Notes under the pieces: model-generated
Seen by the model: only the letters and a program-made list of their open reading frames with translations
Database searches by the model: none
What the model was told of the DNA's origin: nothing
Assembly: GCA_002134785.1 (NCBI GenBank)
Contig: MBQZ01000029.1
Coordinates: 124,001 to 188,000 of the forward strand
Source: Crenothrix sp. D3
GTDB lineage: Bacteria; Pseudomonadota; Gammaproteobacteria; Methylococcales; Methylomonadaceae
Length of the DNA: 64,000 nucleotides
Reading direction: 5' to 3'
Shown: piece after piece, positions 37,174-47,010 of the stretch
How the letters are laid out: every line of letters begins with the position of its first letter
Numbering within the stretch: the stretch's first letter is position 1
Made by a program: the position numbers and the translations under genes

Positions 37174-37374
37174 TTATGTTTCTCTAGCGGCATCAAAACA
37201 ATCTTCACGCCAACAACAAGCCATTTGGTCACATTCACCCGCATAAGCGGTGGCGATACAAGGGAAATTGCGCTGACTGATTTGAATGCTTTTTATTAAT
37301 TGGATTTTTGAAATGTCACCATTGGCGCGAATACCATAGGTTCTAGCAATCGCATCTATTTCTTTTAGATTCAC
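37174..37374 (-). CDS. Small SAP/Rho-N-like protein with Cys-rich tail
   Basis: The likely start is the GTG at 37374 (VNLKEIDAIARTYGIRANGD) with AGGA 8-10 bases upstream; the ORF-track start adds 15 codons. About 66 residues: a SAP-like helix-extended-helix (LKEIDAIARTYGI...KIQLIKSIQ), then a conserved-looking NFPCIATAYAGECDQMACCWREDC tail part with five cysteines. Small SAP proteins with a CxxxxCxWRxDC end are found beside chaperone and metabolic genes in several proteobacteria; function unknown. It precedes hsp20 by about 50 bp. Confidence 0.6.
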   Translation of the reverse strand: MNLKEIDAIARTYGIRANGDISKIQLIKSIQISQRNFPCIATAYAGECDQMACCWREDCFDAARET

Positions 37375-37643
37375 AAGAGCATCCTGTTTAAGTATTTTAA
37401 AAAAAACTGCACTCACCACTACCCCACTCGGTATGGACTTTGAGTGCAGCTGTAAAATAGCGATTTAAAAAATCACTCGCGGCTAATAGAGAGCATCCCA
37501 ACCGCACAGTTATTTTCGCTTAGAAAAATAGCTAATGCAATCACTTCGAATGGTCTATTAAAGGGTATAAAATAGGTATTAGAAATACCTACTAAAGGGG
37601 GAAATAAGTAGTCGATCAAAATTTTTTTAACAAAATGGCAAAT

Positions 37644-37770
37644 CAGGCTTAACCGTTCGTCCTGAGCCTGTCGAAGGAAGCCTGTCGAAGGAAGTTTGTC
37701 AAAGGATGGTCGATGGTTGTTAAGCCGCTCATGGTTCGACAGGCTCACCACGAACGGCTTAATAAGCCTG
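37644..37770. repeat. Composite REP-like palindrome, CGTTCGT...ACGAACG type
   Basis: CAGGCTTAACCGTTCGTCCT on the left and ACGAACGGCTTAATAAGCCT on the right form inverted arms. CCTGTCGAAGGA is repeated twice in the left arm, and GGTTCGACAGGCTCACCACG in the right is its partner. The GTTCG...CCTGTCGAA palindrome is widespread in proteobacterial intergenic DNA. The antisense ORF 37473-37778 is just translated repeat. The rest of 37375-37883 shows no gene. Confidence 0.8.
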
Positions 37771-37840
37771 CTAACCAAAATGTTAAAAAATAGATGACGA
37801 GCTACTTAGATGGCGGGAATAGATGGATTGTGCGGTGTTT

Positions 37841-37870
37841 TGTGGGCGTGAATAGTTCTTCACGCCCACA
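37841..37870 (-). terminator. Strong hairpin downstream of the PAS-LuxR gene
   Basis: TGTGGGCGTGAA and TTCACGCCCACA form a perfect 12-bp stem, 14 bp after the minus-strand stop. No T-tract follows on the minus strand. Confidence 0.5.
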
Positions 37871-37883
37871 GTGACTCATGAGC

Positions 37884-39311
37884 TTATTCGTCCAAGGAGA
37901 GTAAATAACCATAAAGACTATCATTGCTCCCGTTCAAGCCCAGTTTTTTACGAATATGTTTACGGTGAATGCCAATCGTACCTGGTGAAAGTTGTAACGT
38001 GGCGGCAATTGTCTTGGTGGATAGCCCCTGTCTAATCATTGAGGAGACTTGTATTTCAGCAGGGGTTAACTTTTGATAAATAGAGGCGAGTCTGCTATCA
38101 CGTCCATAACTGAGTACCAGTTGATGTAAATTGCTTTGAATAACATCAAGCAAATACACATGATCCTTATGGAAAATTTGTTTCCTTAGCTTGGCTAAAA
38201 AAGGAAAAACCGTTTTTTCTACGTTGTATGACAGTGTACTTTGAGCATCGCATTTGTCAGTTTCGCGGTATTTGAGCAACACATCCAGCGCGGTATTGGT
38301 TCTTATCGAGTCGTCTTTGACTTTTTCTAATTCCTCTTGAGTGTCTGCTACCAGATGTTCCAACTTCTGGTGATCGTCCAACAATAATTTTTCCGCCTCT
38401 TTTTGTACCGTGATGTCAGTAAAAGATCCTACATAATGTGTGGTAAAGCCATTGTTATCAGTGACATTGGCAATAGTCAGCCAAACTGGGAATATTTCGC
38501 CATTCTTGTGTGTATCCCAGATTTCGCCTTGCCAATAACCATCGGATGCTATAGAAGCCCAAATGTTTTTATAAAAGTTCTCATTATATAGCCCAGAATT
38601 CAGAAAGGACAGGCTATGCCCTATGATTTCTTCGGTAGAGTAGCCAGTAATCTGCGTGAATGCCCGATTCGTTTTGATGACTAACTTCTTTTCATCAGTG
38701 ATTAAAATACCCGCCTGTGTTTTAAAGGCAACGGCAGCCACGCGCAGCTGTTTTTCTGCTTGTTTGCGTGGAGTAATGTCAGTCAGGGTGATGCGTAGCG
38801 TTGACTGATCATAGTCTTTTTTTATCAACAGAGAATCGATCTGGACGACCAAACGCGTCCCATGAGTGCTGCTCAGTGTCAGTTCAATGCTCTGTTTACC
38901 CGTTTGTTGTTTGCTACGCACAAAATAATGATGCCAGCGTTCTTTATCTTCGGGAACAATGTAAGTCGCAAAATGGTGCTTGAGTAGTTTCGCCCGCTCT
39001 ACGCCGAGTAGAGTCACGGCAGCGAGATTGGCTTCGATAACCATACAGCTGGTATTAAGCGTGAGATAGCCCACGGGGGCGAATTCGTACAAATCAATAT
39101 AGCGGTCGTGGGATTCTTCTAATGCCACTTGCGCCTGTCGTAATTCTTCATTCTGCATCTCCAACTCAATTTGATGCACATACAGTTCGTGCAGTAGTTC
39201 ATTGGCTGGAATAATACTGGGGAGGGACTCAAGCGATTCCAGTTTTTTTTCAGCTTTTGCTCGCAATTTTTCGGTTAGCTGTTGATAAATATCGGCAGTT
39301 TTATCAGTCAT
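37884..39311 (-). CDS. PAS-PAS-LuxR-type HTH regulator
   Basis: A 475-residue cytoplasmic protein. Coiled coil (HELYVHQIELEMQNEELRQ, about 45-65), PAS1 (about 70-185), PAS2 with PAC (about 190-305), a coiled-coil linker, and a LuxR/NarL HTH at about 405-470 (LTPAEIQVSSMIRQGLSTKT, TIGIHRKHIRKKLGL). It has no receiver or kinase domain, so small-molecule or redox input through the PAS domains likely controls DNA binding. Its ATG overlaps the stop of the CheB-CheR-PAS gene by 8 bp. PAS1 and coil are paralogous to the PAS-GGDEF protein 2 kb away. Confidence 0.85.
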   Translation of the reverse strand: MTDKTADIYQQLTEKLRAKAEKKLESLESLPSIIPANELLHELYVHQIELEMQNEELRQAQVALEESHDRYIDLYEFAPVGYLTLNTSCMVIEANLAAVTLLGVERAKLLKHHFATYIVPEDKERWHHYFVRSKQQTGKQSIELTLSSTHGTRLVVQIDSLLIKKDYDQSTLRITLTDITPRKQAEKQLRVAAVAFKTQAGILITDEKKLVIKTNRAFTQITGYSTEEIIGHSLSFLNSGLYNENFYKNIWASIASDGYWQGEIWDTHKNGEIFPVWLTIANVTDNNGFTTHYVGSFTDITVQKEAEKLLLDDHQKLEHLVADTQEELEKVKDDSIRTNTALDVLLKYRETDKCDAQSTLSYNVEKTVFPFLAKLRKQIFHKDHVYLLDVIQSNLHQLVLSYGRDSRLASIYQKLTPAEIQVSSMIRQGLSTKTIAATLQLSPGTIGIHRKHIRKKLGLNGSNDSLYGYLLSLDE

Positions 39312-42201
39312 GAATAGCGTCCATTGATAATAGAATCAACTGTAGTAGCCCCGTATCACTGACGATACGACGGGCATTGAGTTGTAATTTAAGTTGTCCG
39401 ATAACGGGGAAGTCATGTTTCAGTTCATAGTTTTCAACCACTTGACTGTGTGGCAATATATTTTCCAATAGTTCATGCAAGGCAGGAATATTCCACTGCT
39501 TATTGCCAAGATGATAAATTTTTCGCCCCACAGTGTCTTCTTGTTTGGCGTGAAATAGTGTGTAAAACGATGGGCTGGCAGATACGATGACCAGATTGCT
39601 ATCAAGTACCAGAACGGGTTCACGAATAGTATTGACGATACCGTCAGCCAATAACAGTGCATCTTGGTTTACTATGGTTTTGACGCGGGTGCTAATATCA
39701 GTAAAGGTCAACACCACGCCATCAATCATATTGTCCAGTGTGCGGTAAGGTTGAATACGGGCTAACAGCCAAGTATTTCCGTCAAAGTGTATTTCACGTT
39801 CGTAAGGAATCAGTGAATCCAATACTTGTTGAGCTGCATCTAGCAAATCATCTATCTCCACCACACTTTTAATGTCAATTAGCGGTCGCCCCACATCGGT
39901 ATTAACCAGTCGATACACTCGCCCTGCTTCACGCGTGAAACGGCGAATTTTCAAGTATGTATCCAGAAAAATAATACCGATATTGACATTATCTAGCAAG
40001 TTTTTCATGTCGTTCTGCATTTCCGCCAGTTGCTCAATTTTGGTTTGCAGTTCTGAGTTGACGGTAATCAGTTCTTCATTCACCGATTGTAATTCTTCTT
40101 TGGAGGTTTCTAATTCTTCGTTAGTGGATTGCAATTCCTCATTAGTCGATTGCAGCTCTTCATTGGTGGATTTGAGTTCTTCGTTAAATGCCTGCTGTTC
40201 TTCAATACTGACTTGATAGTTTTCTTTCAACAATTGTAAATCACGCTCCAATTCGCCAATGCGCATTGATTCAGGGGCTTGAGTGGCTTTTTTGCGCAAC
40301 GGTTTTGGGGTGGCGATGTCTTGAAAACTCACCAGCAACTGGTTCTGTATACCTTCGGAGTCTAAAAGTGGACGAACACTCAGGGCAACTGTACTGAATC
40401 CACCATTGGTTTTAACCTGTATTTCTCGGCTCAGCGTGAATGTACCATTAGTAGCAGCCGCGTGAATAGCCGCGTGCAATTCCAGAGTCAGTCCCTCGCG
40501 TGCCATCTCAACGATATTCAGTGATGCTAACCCCAGCGCGGGACGCAGGTATTTACCCGTATCGCCATGCACATACAAAATATCACCCCTAGCATCGGTA
40601 ATCACCGATGCGGGCGCGAAAAATTGTGCTAATAGTCTGGGGGCGGTATCAGAAAAGTTGATGTTTTTATTAGGTTGCGTAACTTTTTCGACGGTCTTAA
40701 CCTTGCGTTGTTCTGCAAATGTTGCTTGCTGGCTTGTCAGTAGATGTGTGGATAGTAAAGAGGGTATGGCTTGGTAAAACTTCCATTTGCGGTCAAGTGC
40801 TGAAAACAGTTCGGTATAATTGCCGATACCTTCTGACGGTGATAAAAACAGCACGCCATTGGGATTGAGGGCGTAGTGAAAGGTTGGAATCAAACGATTT
40901 TGTAATTCAGCTTCCAGATAAATCATCAGATTGCGGCAACTTAATAAATCCAGTTTGGTAAACGGTGGGTCTTTAATAACGTTTTGAGTGGCGAATACCA
41001 CCATCTCGCGGATGTCTTTTTTAATGCGATACCCTGACTCTTCTTTGATAAAGAAACGCTGCAATCGGTCTGGCGTAACATCCGACACAATATTGGGTGC
41101 ATAAAAACCTGCGCGGGCGACAGTAATGACATCCTCATCTAAATCAGTGCTGTATATCTGCACTTTAAATTCTTGACGGGTTTTAGTCATGAATTCGCGT
41201 AACAATATGGCAATCGAGTAGGCTTCTTCGCCCGTAGAGCAGCCTGCTACCCACGCACGAAAGACAAAATCATCAGTTTTATCGGCACACAGAGTGGGCA
41301 AAATAGACTTTTCAAGCACCGCAAACGCCTCGGTATCGCGGAAAAAACTGGTGACATTAATCAGCAATTCTTTGAATAATATCCGCGCCTCCGCTGGATT
41401 CTCTTTCAGATAACGCGCATAAATGTCAATGTTGTCGATATTATGTTGCAACATTCGCCGCTCAATGCGCCGACCGATAGTGCTTTGTTTGTATAAGGCA
41501 AAGTCATGACCTGTAATAGCGCGTAATTGAATCAGTATGTGTTTTATGCCCATGACCGTTTTGGAAGGGGCTGCGCGTTCAATATGCAGGCTAACGTTAC
41601 GCATATCAGCTTGCAGTGTTGACCACATTTTCTCAATAGGCAGACTATGGGTGGCATAACCTGCATGAACCACGCTAGTTGGCATTCCGTCATATTTGGC
41701 TGTGCTAGGTTCTTGCGCTAAGACGATACCGCCCGCACCATGAATAGCACGCGCTCCTTGTGTGCCGTCAGTTCCTGTGCCAGACAGGATAATGCCGATG
41801 GCGTTTTCTTGCTGATCCTCTGCCAATGAGCGCAAAAAGTTATCAATCGGCAAGCGTTGCCCGCGTGGCGCAATGGGTATAGACAGTTGCAATTCACCAT
41901 GAAAAATTTCCATATCCCGATTAGGTGGAATGATATAGACATGATTGATTTCAATAGGAAGCTCATTCAGTGCCTCAATCACTGGCATGGTGGTGGCACG
42001 TTGCAAAATTTCCGTGAGCAAGCTGCCATGACTGGGGTCAAGGTGCGGCACTAATACAAAAGCCAGTCCACAATCCACGGGCATAGCATGAAAAAATTGC
42101 TCAAAGGCTTCTAAGCCAACCGCTGACGCGCCGATACCAACGATAGGGAAATTTGTATTTTCAGTGCGTAGCGTTGCGGCAGTGGTTTTTTTAGTAGTCA
42201 T
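39304..42201 (-). CDS. CheB-CheR fusion protein with C-terminal PAS domains
   Basis: A 965-residue chimera. CheB methylesterase (about 15-195): IVGIGASAVGLEAF, VLVPHLDPSHGSLL and GTGTDGTQG give the Ser-His-Asp triad. CheR N-terminal helices (about 215-270) and SAM-binding core (about 280-465) with AGCSTGEEAYSIAILL follow. A long coiled coil of repeated STNEELQ units (about 655-735) leads to PAS (about 740-850) and a second PAS-like region (about 860-960). No receiver domain regulates CheB. These proteins accompany hybrid kinases or chemosensory systems; none is here. Translationally coupled to the PAS-LuxR gene, which suggests protein methylation and PAS sensing feed that regulator. Confidence 0.88.
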   Translation of the reverse strand: MTTKKTTAATLRTENTNFPIVGIGASAVGLEAFEQFFHAMPVDCGLAFVLVPHLDPSHGSLLTEILQRATTMPVIEALNELPIEINHVYIIPPNRDMEIFHGELQLSIPIAPRGQRLPIDNFLRSLAEDQQENAIGIILSGTGTDGTQGARAIHGAGGIVLAQEPSTAKYDGMPTSVVHAGYATHSLPIEKMWSTLQADMRNVSLHIERAAPSKTVMGIKHILIQLRAITGHDFALYKQSTIGRRIERRMLQHNIDNIDIYARYLKENPAEARILFKELLINVTSFFRDTEAFAVLEKSILPTLCADKTDDFVFRAWVAGCSTGEEAYSIAILLREFMTKTRQEFKVQIYSTDLDEDVITVARAGFYAPNIVSDVTPDRLQRFFIKEESGYRIKKDIREMVVFATQNVIKDPPFTKLDLLSCRNLMIYLEAELQNRLIPTFHYALNPNGVLFLSPSEGIGNYTELFSALDRKWKFYQAIPSLLSTHLLTSQQATFAEQRKVKTVEKVTQPNKNINFSDTAPRLLAQFFAPASVITDARGDILYVHGDTGKYLRPALGLASLNIVEMAREGLTLELHAAIHAAATNGTFTLSREIQVKTNGGFSTVALSVRPLLDSEGIQNQLLVSFQDIATPKPLRKKATQAPESMRIGELERDLQLLKENYQVSIEEQQAFNEELKSTNEELQSTNEELQSTNEELETSKEELQSVNEELITVNSELQTKIEQLAEMQNDMKNLLDNVNIGIIFLDTYLKIRRFTREAGRVYRLVNTDVGRPLIDIKSVVEIDDLLDAAQQVLDSLIPYEREIHFDGNTWLLARIQPYRTLDNMIDGVVLTFTDISTRVKTIVNQDALLLADGIVNTIREPVLVLDSNLVIVSASPSFYTLFHAKQEDTVGRKIYHLGNKQWNIPALHELLENILPHSQVVENYELKHDFPVIGQLKLQLNARRIVSDTGLLQLILLSMDAIHD

Positions 42202-42293
42202 AAACAGGGAAAATTGAGGTTTCGATGAAATTTAGGTAATCCTACACCATAAAACAATAGTTTTCATTGCATTCTCTCGTGGCGTGGTTAAAT

Positions 42294-42372
42294 GTAGGGG
42301 CAATCCCTTGTGGTTGCCCATTGCCCATAACATTCCATTTTACTAGGGGGCAGGTACAAGACCTGCCCCTAC
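42294..42372. repeat. Dispersed GTAGGGGC repeat, copy 3
   Basis: GTAGGGGCAATCCCTTGTGG to CAAGACCTGCCCCTAC, 79 bp, with GGGGGCAGGT/ACCTGCCCC hairpin. It lies in the 320-bp gap between the CheB-CheR gene and the small acidic gene, with an AT-rich stretch on its right. The ORF 42267-42530 through it is not a gene. Confidence 0.85.
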
Positions 42373-42522
42373 GTTGCTTATGTTGTTACCAACATTATAG
42401 GGACTGGGAAAACTCACTATTCATCCCTATTTCTATCAAATGCTCAGTTATGGCAATAATATTTTTTTCTTTATATCCGATTATGTTAGCATTTAAAAAA
42501 CACACAAATGGAGCATTTAACC

Positions 42523-42753
42523 ATGACTAAAACTACCACTAAATCCGCGCCTAACGCAGATGCGCAGACAACCGTTGAACCCGATGCCGACGATGATGAA
42601 CTTTTTGATGGCGGTGAGTATGTGCCGCCATTACCTGTTCTCGACGAAGAAACGGTAAAAAGAGATGCACGCCGAAAAATTGAAATTTATTGGGAAAAGA
42701 AACGCTTAAAAGAACAGTTTGACGATTTTGATGAATCTGAATTTGGCTTTTAG
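42523..42753 (+). CDS. Small acidic protein of the PA3496 type
   Basis: The ATG at 42523 has GGAG 9 bases upstream; the ORF-track start at 42508 overlaps that site. The 76-residue product has a disordered acidic N-terminus (EPDADDDELFDGG) and a charged C-terminal helix (DARRKIEIYWEKKRLKEQF, then DDFDESEF). This layout resembles the PA3496-family putative envelope-integrity proteins of gammaproteobacteria; the match is by pattern only. It converges on pncC with an 8-bp gap. Confidence 0.5.
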   Translation: MTKTTTKSAPNADAQTTVEPDADDDELFDGGEYVPPLPVLDEETVKRDARRKIEIYWEKKRLKEQFDDFDESEFGF

Positions 42754-42761
42754 AAAGCTGT

Positions 42762-43244
42762 TTAACGTTGCAATAACAATCCTTCCAATGCCGTTTTTAT
42801 AGTTTGCGTTCTTATTTGATGCCGATTGCCGATAAATTGTTTTCTAATAACTGTCGCGGCTGCATTTTTATAACACCATGCAATGAATACCGTACCAATG
42901 GGTTTTTCTACACTACCGCCATCAGGCCCTGCAATGCCTGTCACGGCAACCGCGCAATCGGCAGTGCTGTGTACTAACGCGCCCCGCACCATTTCCAGTG
43001 CGACTTCTGCACTGACTGCACCCTGCTTTTCTAAGGTGTCAGGTTTGACCGCCAGCATTTGTACTTTTGAAAGATTGCTATAAGTGACGAAACCTCGGTC
43101 AAACCACCTAGAACTGCCCGCAATTTCAGTCAATGTGTGTGCAATGCCACCGCCCGTGCAGGATTCAGCGGTGGCTATCATGCTGCCATTCGCCGTTAAA
43201 TGCTGCCCCAGTTGTGTTGCCAATGCGATTAATTCAGCATCCAT
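42762..43244 (-). CDS. pncC: Nicotinamide-nucleotide amidohydrolase (CinA C-terminal domain)
   Basis: Hydrolyses NMN to nicotinate mononucleotide in the pyridine nucleotide cycle. The 160-residue stand-alone form shows ATAESCTGGGIAHTLTEIAG, then YSNLSKVQMLAV and AVTGIAGPDGGSVEKPIGTV. The catalytic Ser is in AESCTGG. It is divergent from mutS with 22 bp between starts; in many gammaproteobacteria it neighbours mutS or recA. Confidence 0.93.
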   Translation of the reverse strand: MDAELIALATQLGQHLTANGSMIATAESCTGGGIAHTLTEIAGSSRWFDRGFVTYSNLSKVQMLAVKPDTLEKQGAVSAEVALEMVRGALVHSTADCAVAVTGIAGPDGGSVEKPIGTVFIAWCYKNAAATVIRKQFIGNRHQIRTQTIKTALEGLLLQR

Positions 43245-43266
43245 TATTTTCCCCGACTAAAAAACC

Positions 43267-45822
43267 ATGAGTATAGAACAAAACCCGCATACCCCGATGA
43301 TGCAACAGTATCATCGCATCAAAGCGCAATATCCCAATACGCTGGTTTTTTATCGCATGGGGGATTTTTATGAATTGTTTTTTGATGATGCAAAAAAAGC
43401 CTCACAGTTACTCGATATAACGCTCACCAGTCGCGGCTCATCGGCAGGCGCACCGATTCCAATGGCAGGCATTCCCTATCATGCCGCTGAAAATTATCTG
43501 GCGAAATTATTACGCCACGGCGAATCGGTGGCGATGTGTGAACAAATTGGCGACCCTGCGACCAGTAAAGGCCCAGTGGAACGTAAAGTGGTGCGCGTGG
43601 TGACACCTGCCACTGTCACCGATGAAGCCTTATTGGAAGATCGAAAAGATAATTTATTAGTGGCTGTTTGTCAGCTTGATAAACACTACGCACTTGCCAG
43701 TTTAGATTTAACCAGCGGACGTTTTATTCTGCAACAAGTCGATGCTGAACATTTATTACTCAGTGAAATTGAACGCTTAAACCCAGCCGAATTGCTTTAC
43801 AGTGAAGACTGGATTCTGCCTGCCAGTGTCAAACAACGCACAGGTTTATGTCGCCGTCCTGCATGGCATTTTGACGGTGAAAGTGCGCGACAACAATTGC
43901 TAAAACAATTTAATACGCTGGATTTAAAAGGCTACGGTTGTGAAAATTTACCTGTTGCCATTGCCGCTGCGGGTGCATTATTGCATTATGTCAAAGACAC
44001 GCAACAAAGCGCGTTGCCGCATATTCAAGGCATTACCACCGAAAGCAGTAACGATACTATTCTGCTAGACGCTGCCAGTCGGCGTAATTTAGAACTGGAT
44101 TTTCACCCGTCTGGGCAGTTACAACACACGTTATTTGGCGTACTCGATAACACCGTCACTGCAATGGGCAGTCGCTGTTTACGCCGTTGGTTACACCGTC
44201 CACTGCGCGATCAAACCGTACTCAAACACCGTTACGCCTGCATTGATAGTCTGCTTAACAACCGCTTACATCAAAACGTACAAGCGCATTTACGTCATGT
44301 TGGCGATATTGAACGCATTAGCTCGCGTATCGCCTTAAAATCGGCGCGACCGCGTGATTTGCTGGTGTTGCGTAACACCTTGGCTGTGCTGCCTGATTTA
44401 CAAGCCACGCTTGCCATCAGCGATAATCCACAGCTCCAGCGTTTAAGCCAACAAATCGGTGAACAACCAACGTTAGTCGCGTTATTACAAGCGGCGATTA
44501 TCGACAATCCCCCCGTGTTAATTCGTGATGGCGGCGTGATTGCTGACGGTTATAACGCTGAATTAGATGAATTAAGAAACCTAAGCCAAAACGCTGACCA
44601 ATTTTTAATTGAATTAGAAAACCGTGAAAAAGCTGCCACAGGGTTGAATTTAAAAGTGAATTACAACCGCGTGCATGGTTATTACATCGAAATTTCCCGC
44701 TTACATTCTGAAAAAGTCCCCGCGCATTATCTGCGTAAACAAACCTTAAAAGGCGCGGAGCGGTACATCACCGAAGAACTCAAAACCTTTGAAGATAAAG
44801 TATTGAGTGCGCGGGGCAAGTCATTAGTATTTGAAAAGTTTTTGTACGACGCATTACTGACCACCATTGCCGCTGATACCGTCGCCTTGCAACATTGCGC
44901 CACTGCCTTGGCTGAACTTGATGTGCTGGTTAATTTTGCCGAACGCGCCGACACGTTAGATTTAGCACAACCCACATTAGTGACTAAATCGGGAATTCAT
45001 ATCGAAGGCGGACGGCATTTAGTCGTCGAACAAGTGTCAGAGATTCCCTTTGTCCCCAATGATTTAAACCTGTCAAACAGCCGCCAAATGCTGGTGATTA
45101 CTGGCCCTAATATGGGTGGAAAATCTACCTACATGAGACAAGCCGCGCTAATCGTACTCATGGCGCATATCGGCAGTTACGTTCCCGCTAAATCTGCCAC
45201 CATCGGCGCGATTGATAAAATCTTCACGCGTATCGGTGCATCCGATGATGTCTCTAGTGGTCGCTCTACCTTCATGGTGGAAATGTCTGAAACGGCTAAC
45301 ATTCTGCACAATGCTACAGCGAAAAGTCTGATTCTAATGGATGAAATCGGACGTGGCACGAGTACCTTTGATGGTTTATCGCTGGCGTATGCCTGTGCGG
45401 ATTATCTCGCCAAAACCACCAAAGCCTTCACGCTATTTGCCACGCATTATTTTGAACTCACGACACTTGCCGATGAACAACGCAGTATCGAAAATGTACA
45501 TTTAGACGCAATGGAACACGGCGACAAAATCATTTTTTTACACGCTGTAAAGGATGGTGCGGCAAGTCAAAGTTATGGCTTGCAAGTCGCTGCTTTAGCA
45601 GGCGTGCCGCGTTCAGTGATTGAAAAAGCCAAATTGAAATTACGCCAACTCGAAGATAATGCCTATTTGGAACAACAGGCCGAGGCAGGCACACAGCAAC
45701 TGGATTTATTTTCAGTAAAAGACGTGCATCCTGCGGTGGATAAACTCAAAGATTTGAATCCCGATGAGCTAAGCCCTAGGCAAGCGTTAGAGTTGCTTTA
45801 TCAGCTTAAAAATATGGTTTGA
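43267..45822 (+). CDS. mutS: DNA mismatch repair protein MutS
   Basis: Recognises mismatches. The 851-residue protein has the Phe-x-Glu mismatch-reading motif ([15 protein letters not shown]), connector, lever and clamp domains, and the ABC-type ATPase: Walker [17 protein letters not shown], signature [16 protein letters not shown], Walker [18 protein letters not shown] and the ATHYFEL His. Full length. Ended by a strong hairpin at 45846. Confidence 0.98.
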   Translation: MSIEQNPHTPMMQQYHRIKAQYPNTLVFYRMGDFYELFFDDAKKASQLLDITLTSRGSSAGAPIPMAGIPYHAAENYLAKLLRHGESVAMCEQIGDPATSKGPVERKVVRVVTPATVTDEALLEDRKDNLLVAVCQLDKHYALASLDLTSGRFILQQVDAEHLLLSEIERLNPAELLYSEDWILPASVKQRTGLCRRPAWHFDGESARQQLLKQFNTLDLKGYGCENLPVAIAAAGALLHYVKDTQQSALPHIQGITTESSNDTILLDAASRRNLELDFHPSGQLQHTLFGVLDNTVTAMGSRCLRRWLHRPLRDQTVLKHRYACIDSLLNNRLHQNVQAHLRHVGDIERISSRIALKSARPRDLLVLRNTLAVLPDLQATLAISDNPQLQRLSQQIGEQPTLVALLQAAIIDNPPVLIRDGGVIADGYNAELDELRNLSQNADQFLIELENREKAATGLNLKVNYNRVHGYYIEISRLHSEKVPAHYLRKQTLKGAERYITEELKTFEDKVLSARGKSLVFEKFLYDALLTTIAADTVALQHCATALAELDVLVNFAERADTLDLAQPTLVTKSGIHIEGGRHLVVEQVSEIPFVPNDLNLSNSRQMLVITGPNMGGKSTYMRQAALIVLMAHIGSYVPAKSATIGAIDKIFTRIGASDDVSSGRSTFMVEMSETANILHNATAKSLILMDEIGRGTSTFDGLSLAYACADYLAKTTKAFTLFATHYFELTTLADEQRSIENVHLDAMEHGDKIIFLHAVKDGAASQSYGLQVAALAGVPRSVIEKAKLKLRQLEDNAYLEQQAEAGTQQLDLFSVKDVHPAVDKLKDLNPDELSPRQALELLYQLKNMV

Positions 45823-45845
45823 TTGATTGCGTTATACTCAAGGCG

Positions 45846-45878
45846 AGACCTTTCGGGTTTTAAAAACCCGAAAGGTCT
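45846..45878. terminator. Bidirectional terminator between mutS and carbonic anhydrase genes
   Basis: AGACCTTTCGGGTTTT and AAAACCCGAAAGGTCT are perfect inverted arms around one A. T-rich tracts occur in both directions within the stem, so it can terminate both convergent genes. Confidence 0.8.
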
Positions 45879-45894
45879 ATATTTAGTAACTAAC

Positions 45895-46473
45895 TTAGCT
45901 TACTTTTCCTGCCGCTGTTGCTTCAGGCACTTCAATCAAGCGACCTGATTTAACATCATAAATATACCCATAAACAGGAATATCTGACGGTACTAATGAG
46001 TGGGCTTTGATACGTTGTACGTCTTCCAACACACTTTGCGCCTGATCTTTAATGGTCAACCAATTAATATATTTGCCATCCGTTGAACCACCACCTTCAC
46101 AGCAATCATGCCAACCAGTAGCATCAACAGAAGCGGTTTTTAAGCTGCCTGCTAGTAAGTCACTCATGATTTCATTGTTAAAGGTTTCCATGCCGCAGTC
46201 AGTATGATGAATCACAAACCACTCGCGTGTGCCTAACAATTTATAAGAAATGACCAAAGAGCGAATCGCGTCATCACTCGCCCGTCCGCCTGCGTTACGA
46301 ATAACGTGTGCGTCACCTTCTGATAAACCTGCATATTTCGCGGGGTCTAAACGCGCATCCATACAGGTTAAAATCGCAAACTGCCGTGCAGGTGGCATAG
46401 CTAAATCACCTTTTTCAAAACCTGCGACATAGTCACGATTAGCACTTAACACTTCATTTAATACTTTTGTCAT
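45895..46473 (-). CDS. Beta-class carbonic anhydrase
   Basis: Interconverts CO2 and bicarbonate. The 192-residue protein has the Zn-binding CMDARLD (Cys, Asp-Arg dyad), [20 protein letters not shown] and HHTDCGME (His, Cys). It is of the short clade found in mycobacteria and many environmental bacteria. An insert [15 protein letters not shown] around residue 120 adds two more cysteines not usual for the family. Monocistronic. Confidence 0.9.
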   Translation of the reverse strand: MTKVLNEVLSANRDYVAGFEKGDLAMPPARQFAILTCMDARLDPAKYAGLSEGDAHVIRNAGGRASDDAIRSLVISYKLLGTREWFVIHHTDCGMETFNNEIMSDLLAGSLKTASVDATGWHDCCEGGGSTDGKYINWLTIKDQAQSVLEDVQRIKAHSLVPSDIPVYGYIYDVKSGRLIEVPEATAAGKVS

Positions 46474-46611
46474 TGTTATTCCTCTAGTGTGTTAATAATT
46501 GACCACGATTGACCTCATTACCAATCAAGACGGTCGGTTTATAATATCATGGAGGCTAAGTGAAGTATAAGCGTTTGCTTGAATACGACGATTGACAGTA
46601 GCGCGGAAGGA

Positions 46612-47010
46612 TTAAATTAGAGTTAGCAGGTGTTTTTCTAGGTAGTGATTAAACATCATTAAATCAAACCAATAGAGTAGATGGCTACACACAATCAGCC
46701 AGAATACTATTTGAAAGGATAGTTTCTTATTTTTATGGCGTAATCCGTGTTGAGCAAGTAACGCACCTGCCCAACCACCAAAAAATTCGCAACAATGTAA
46801 CGTAAATTCAGAAATTCGCCATTGCTCTCGTATAGCGCGATTTTTATCAAGGCGATAGAGTAAAAAAGTAACTCCGCCCATCAGTGTGTAAACCAATAAA
46901 GGGATAAAATTTTGAGTTTGGTAAAAGAGGGTGAGTGAGAAAATAAACGGCAGTAGGATGATGGTAGTGGTGAATCCATTTAAGCGGCGGCGATTAAATT
47001 GAGTGGACAT
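46612..47010 (-). CDS. DUF1294 membrane protein
   Basis: The start at 47010 (MSTQFNRRRLNGF) overlaps the stop of the upstream MEKHLA gene (TAATG), which decides it against the ORF-track start 24 codons earlier. 132 residues, three or four spans. YRLDKNRAIREQWRISEFTL followed by FGGWAGALLAQHGLRHK is the DUF1294 signature; some members carry an N-terminal cold-shock domain, absent here. Function unknown. Confidence 0.75.
   Translation of the reverse strand: MSTQFNRRRLNGFTTTIILLPFIFSLTLFYQTQNFIPLLVYTLMGGVTFLLYRLDKNRAIREQWRISEFTLHCCEFFGGWAGALLAQHGLRHKNKKLSFQIVFWLIVCSHLLYWFDLMMFNHYLEKHLLTLI

Noticed and set aside
37473-37778. 101-residue minus-strand ORF
   Set aside because: Most of it is translated REP palindrome (the RQAQDERLSL type often seen in repeat-derived ORFs).
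42267-42530. 87-residue plus-strand ORF
   Set aside because: It reads through a GTAGGGGC repeat and an AT-rich spacer; no start signal.
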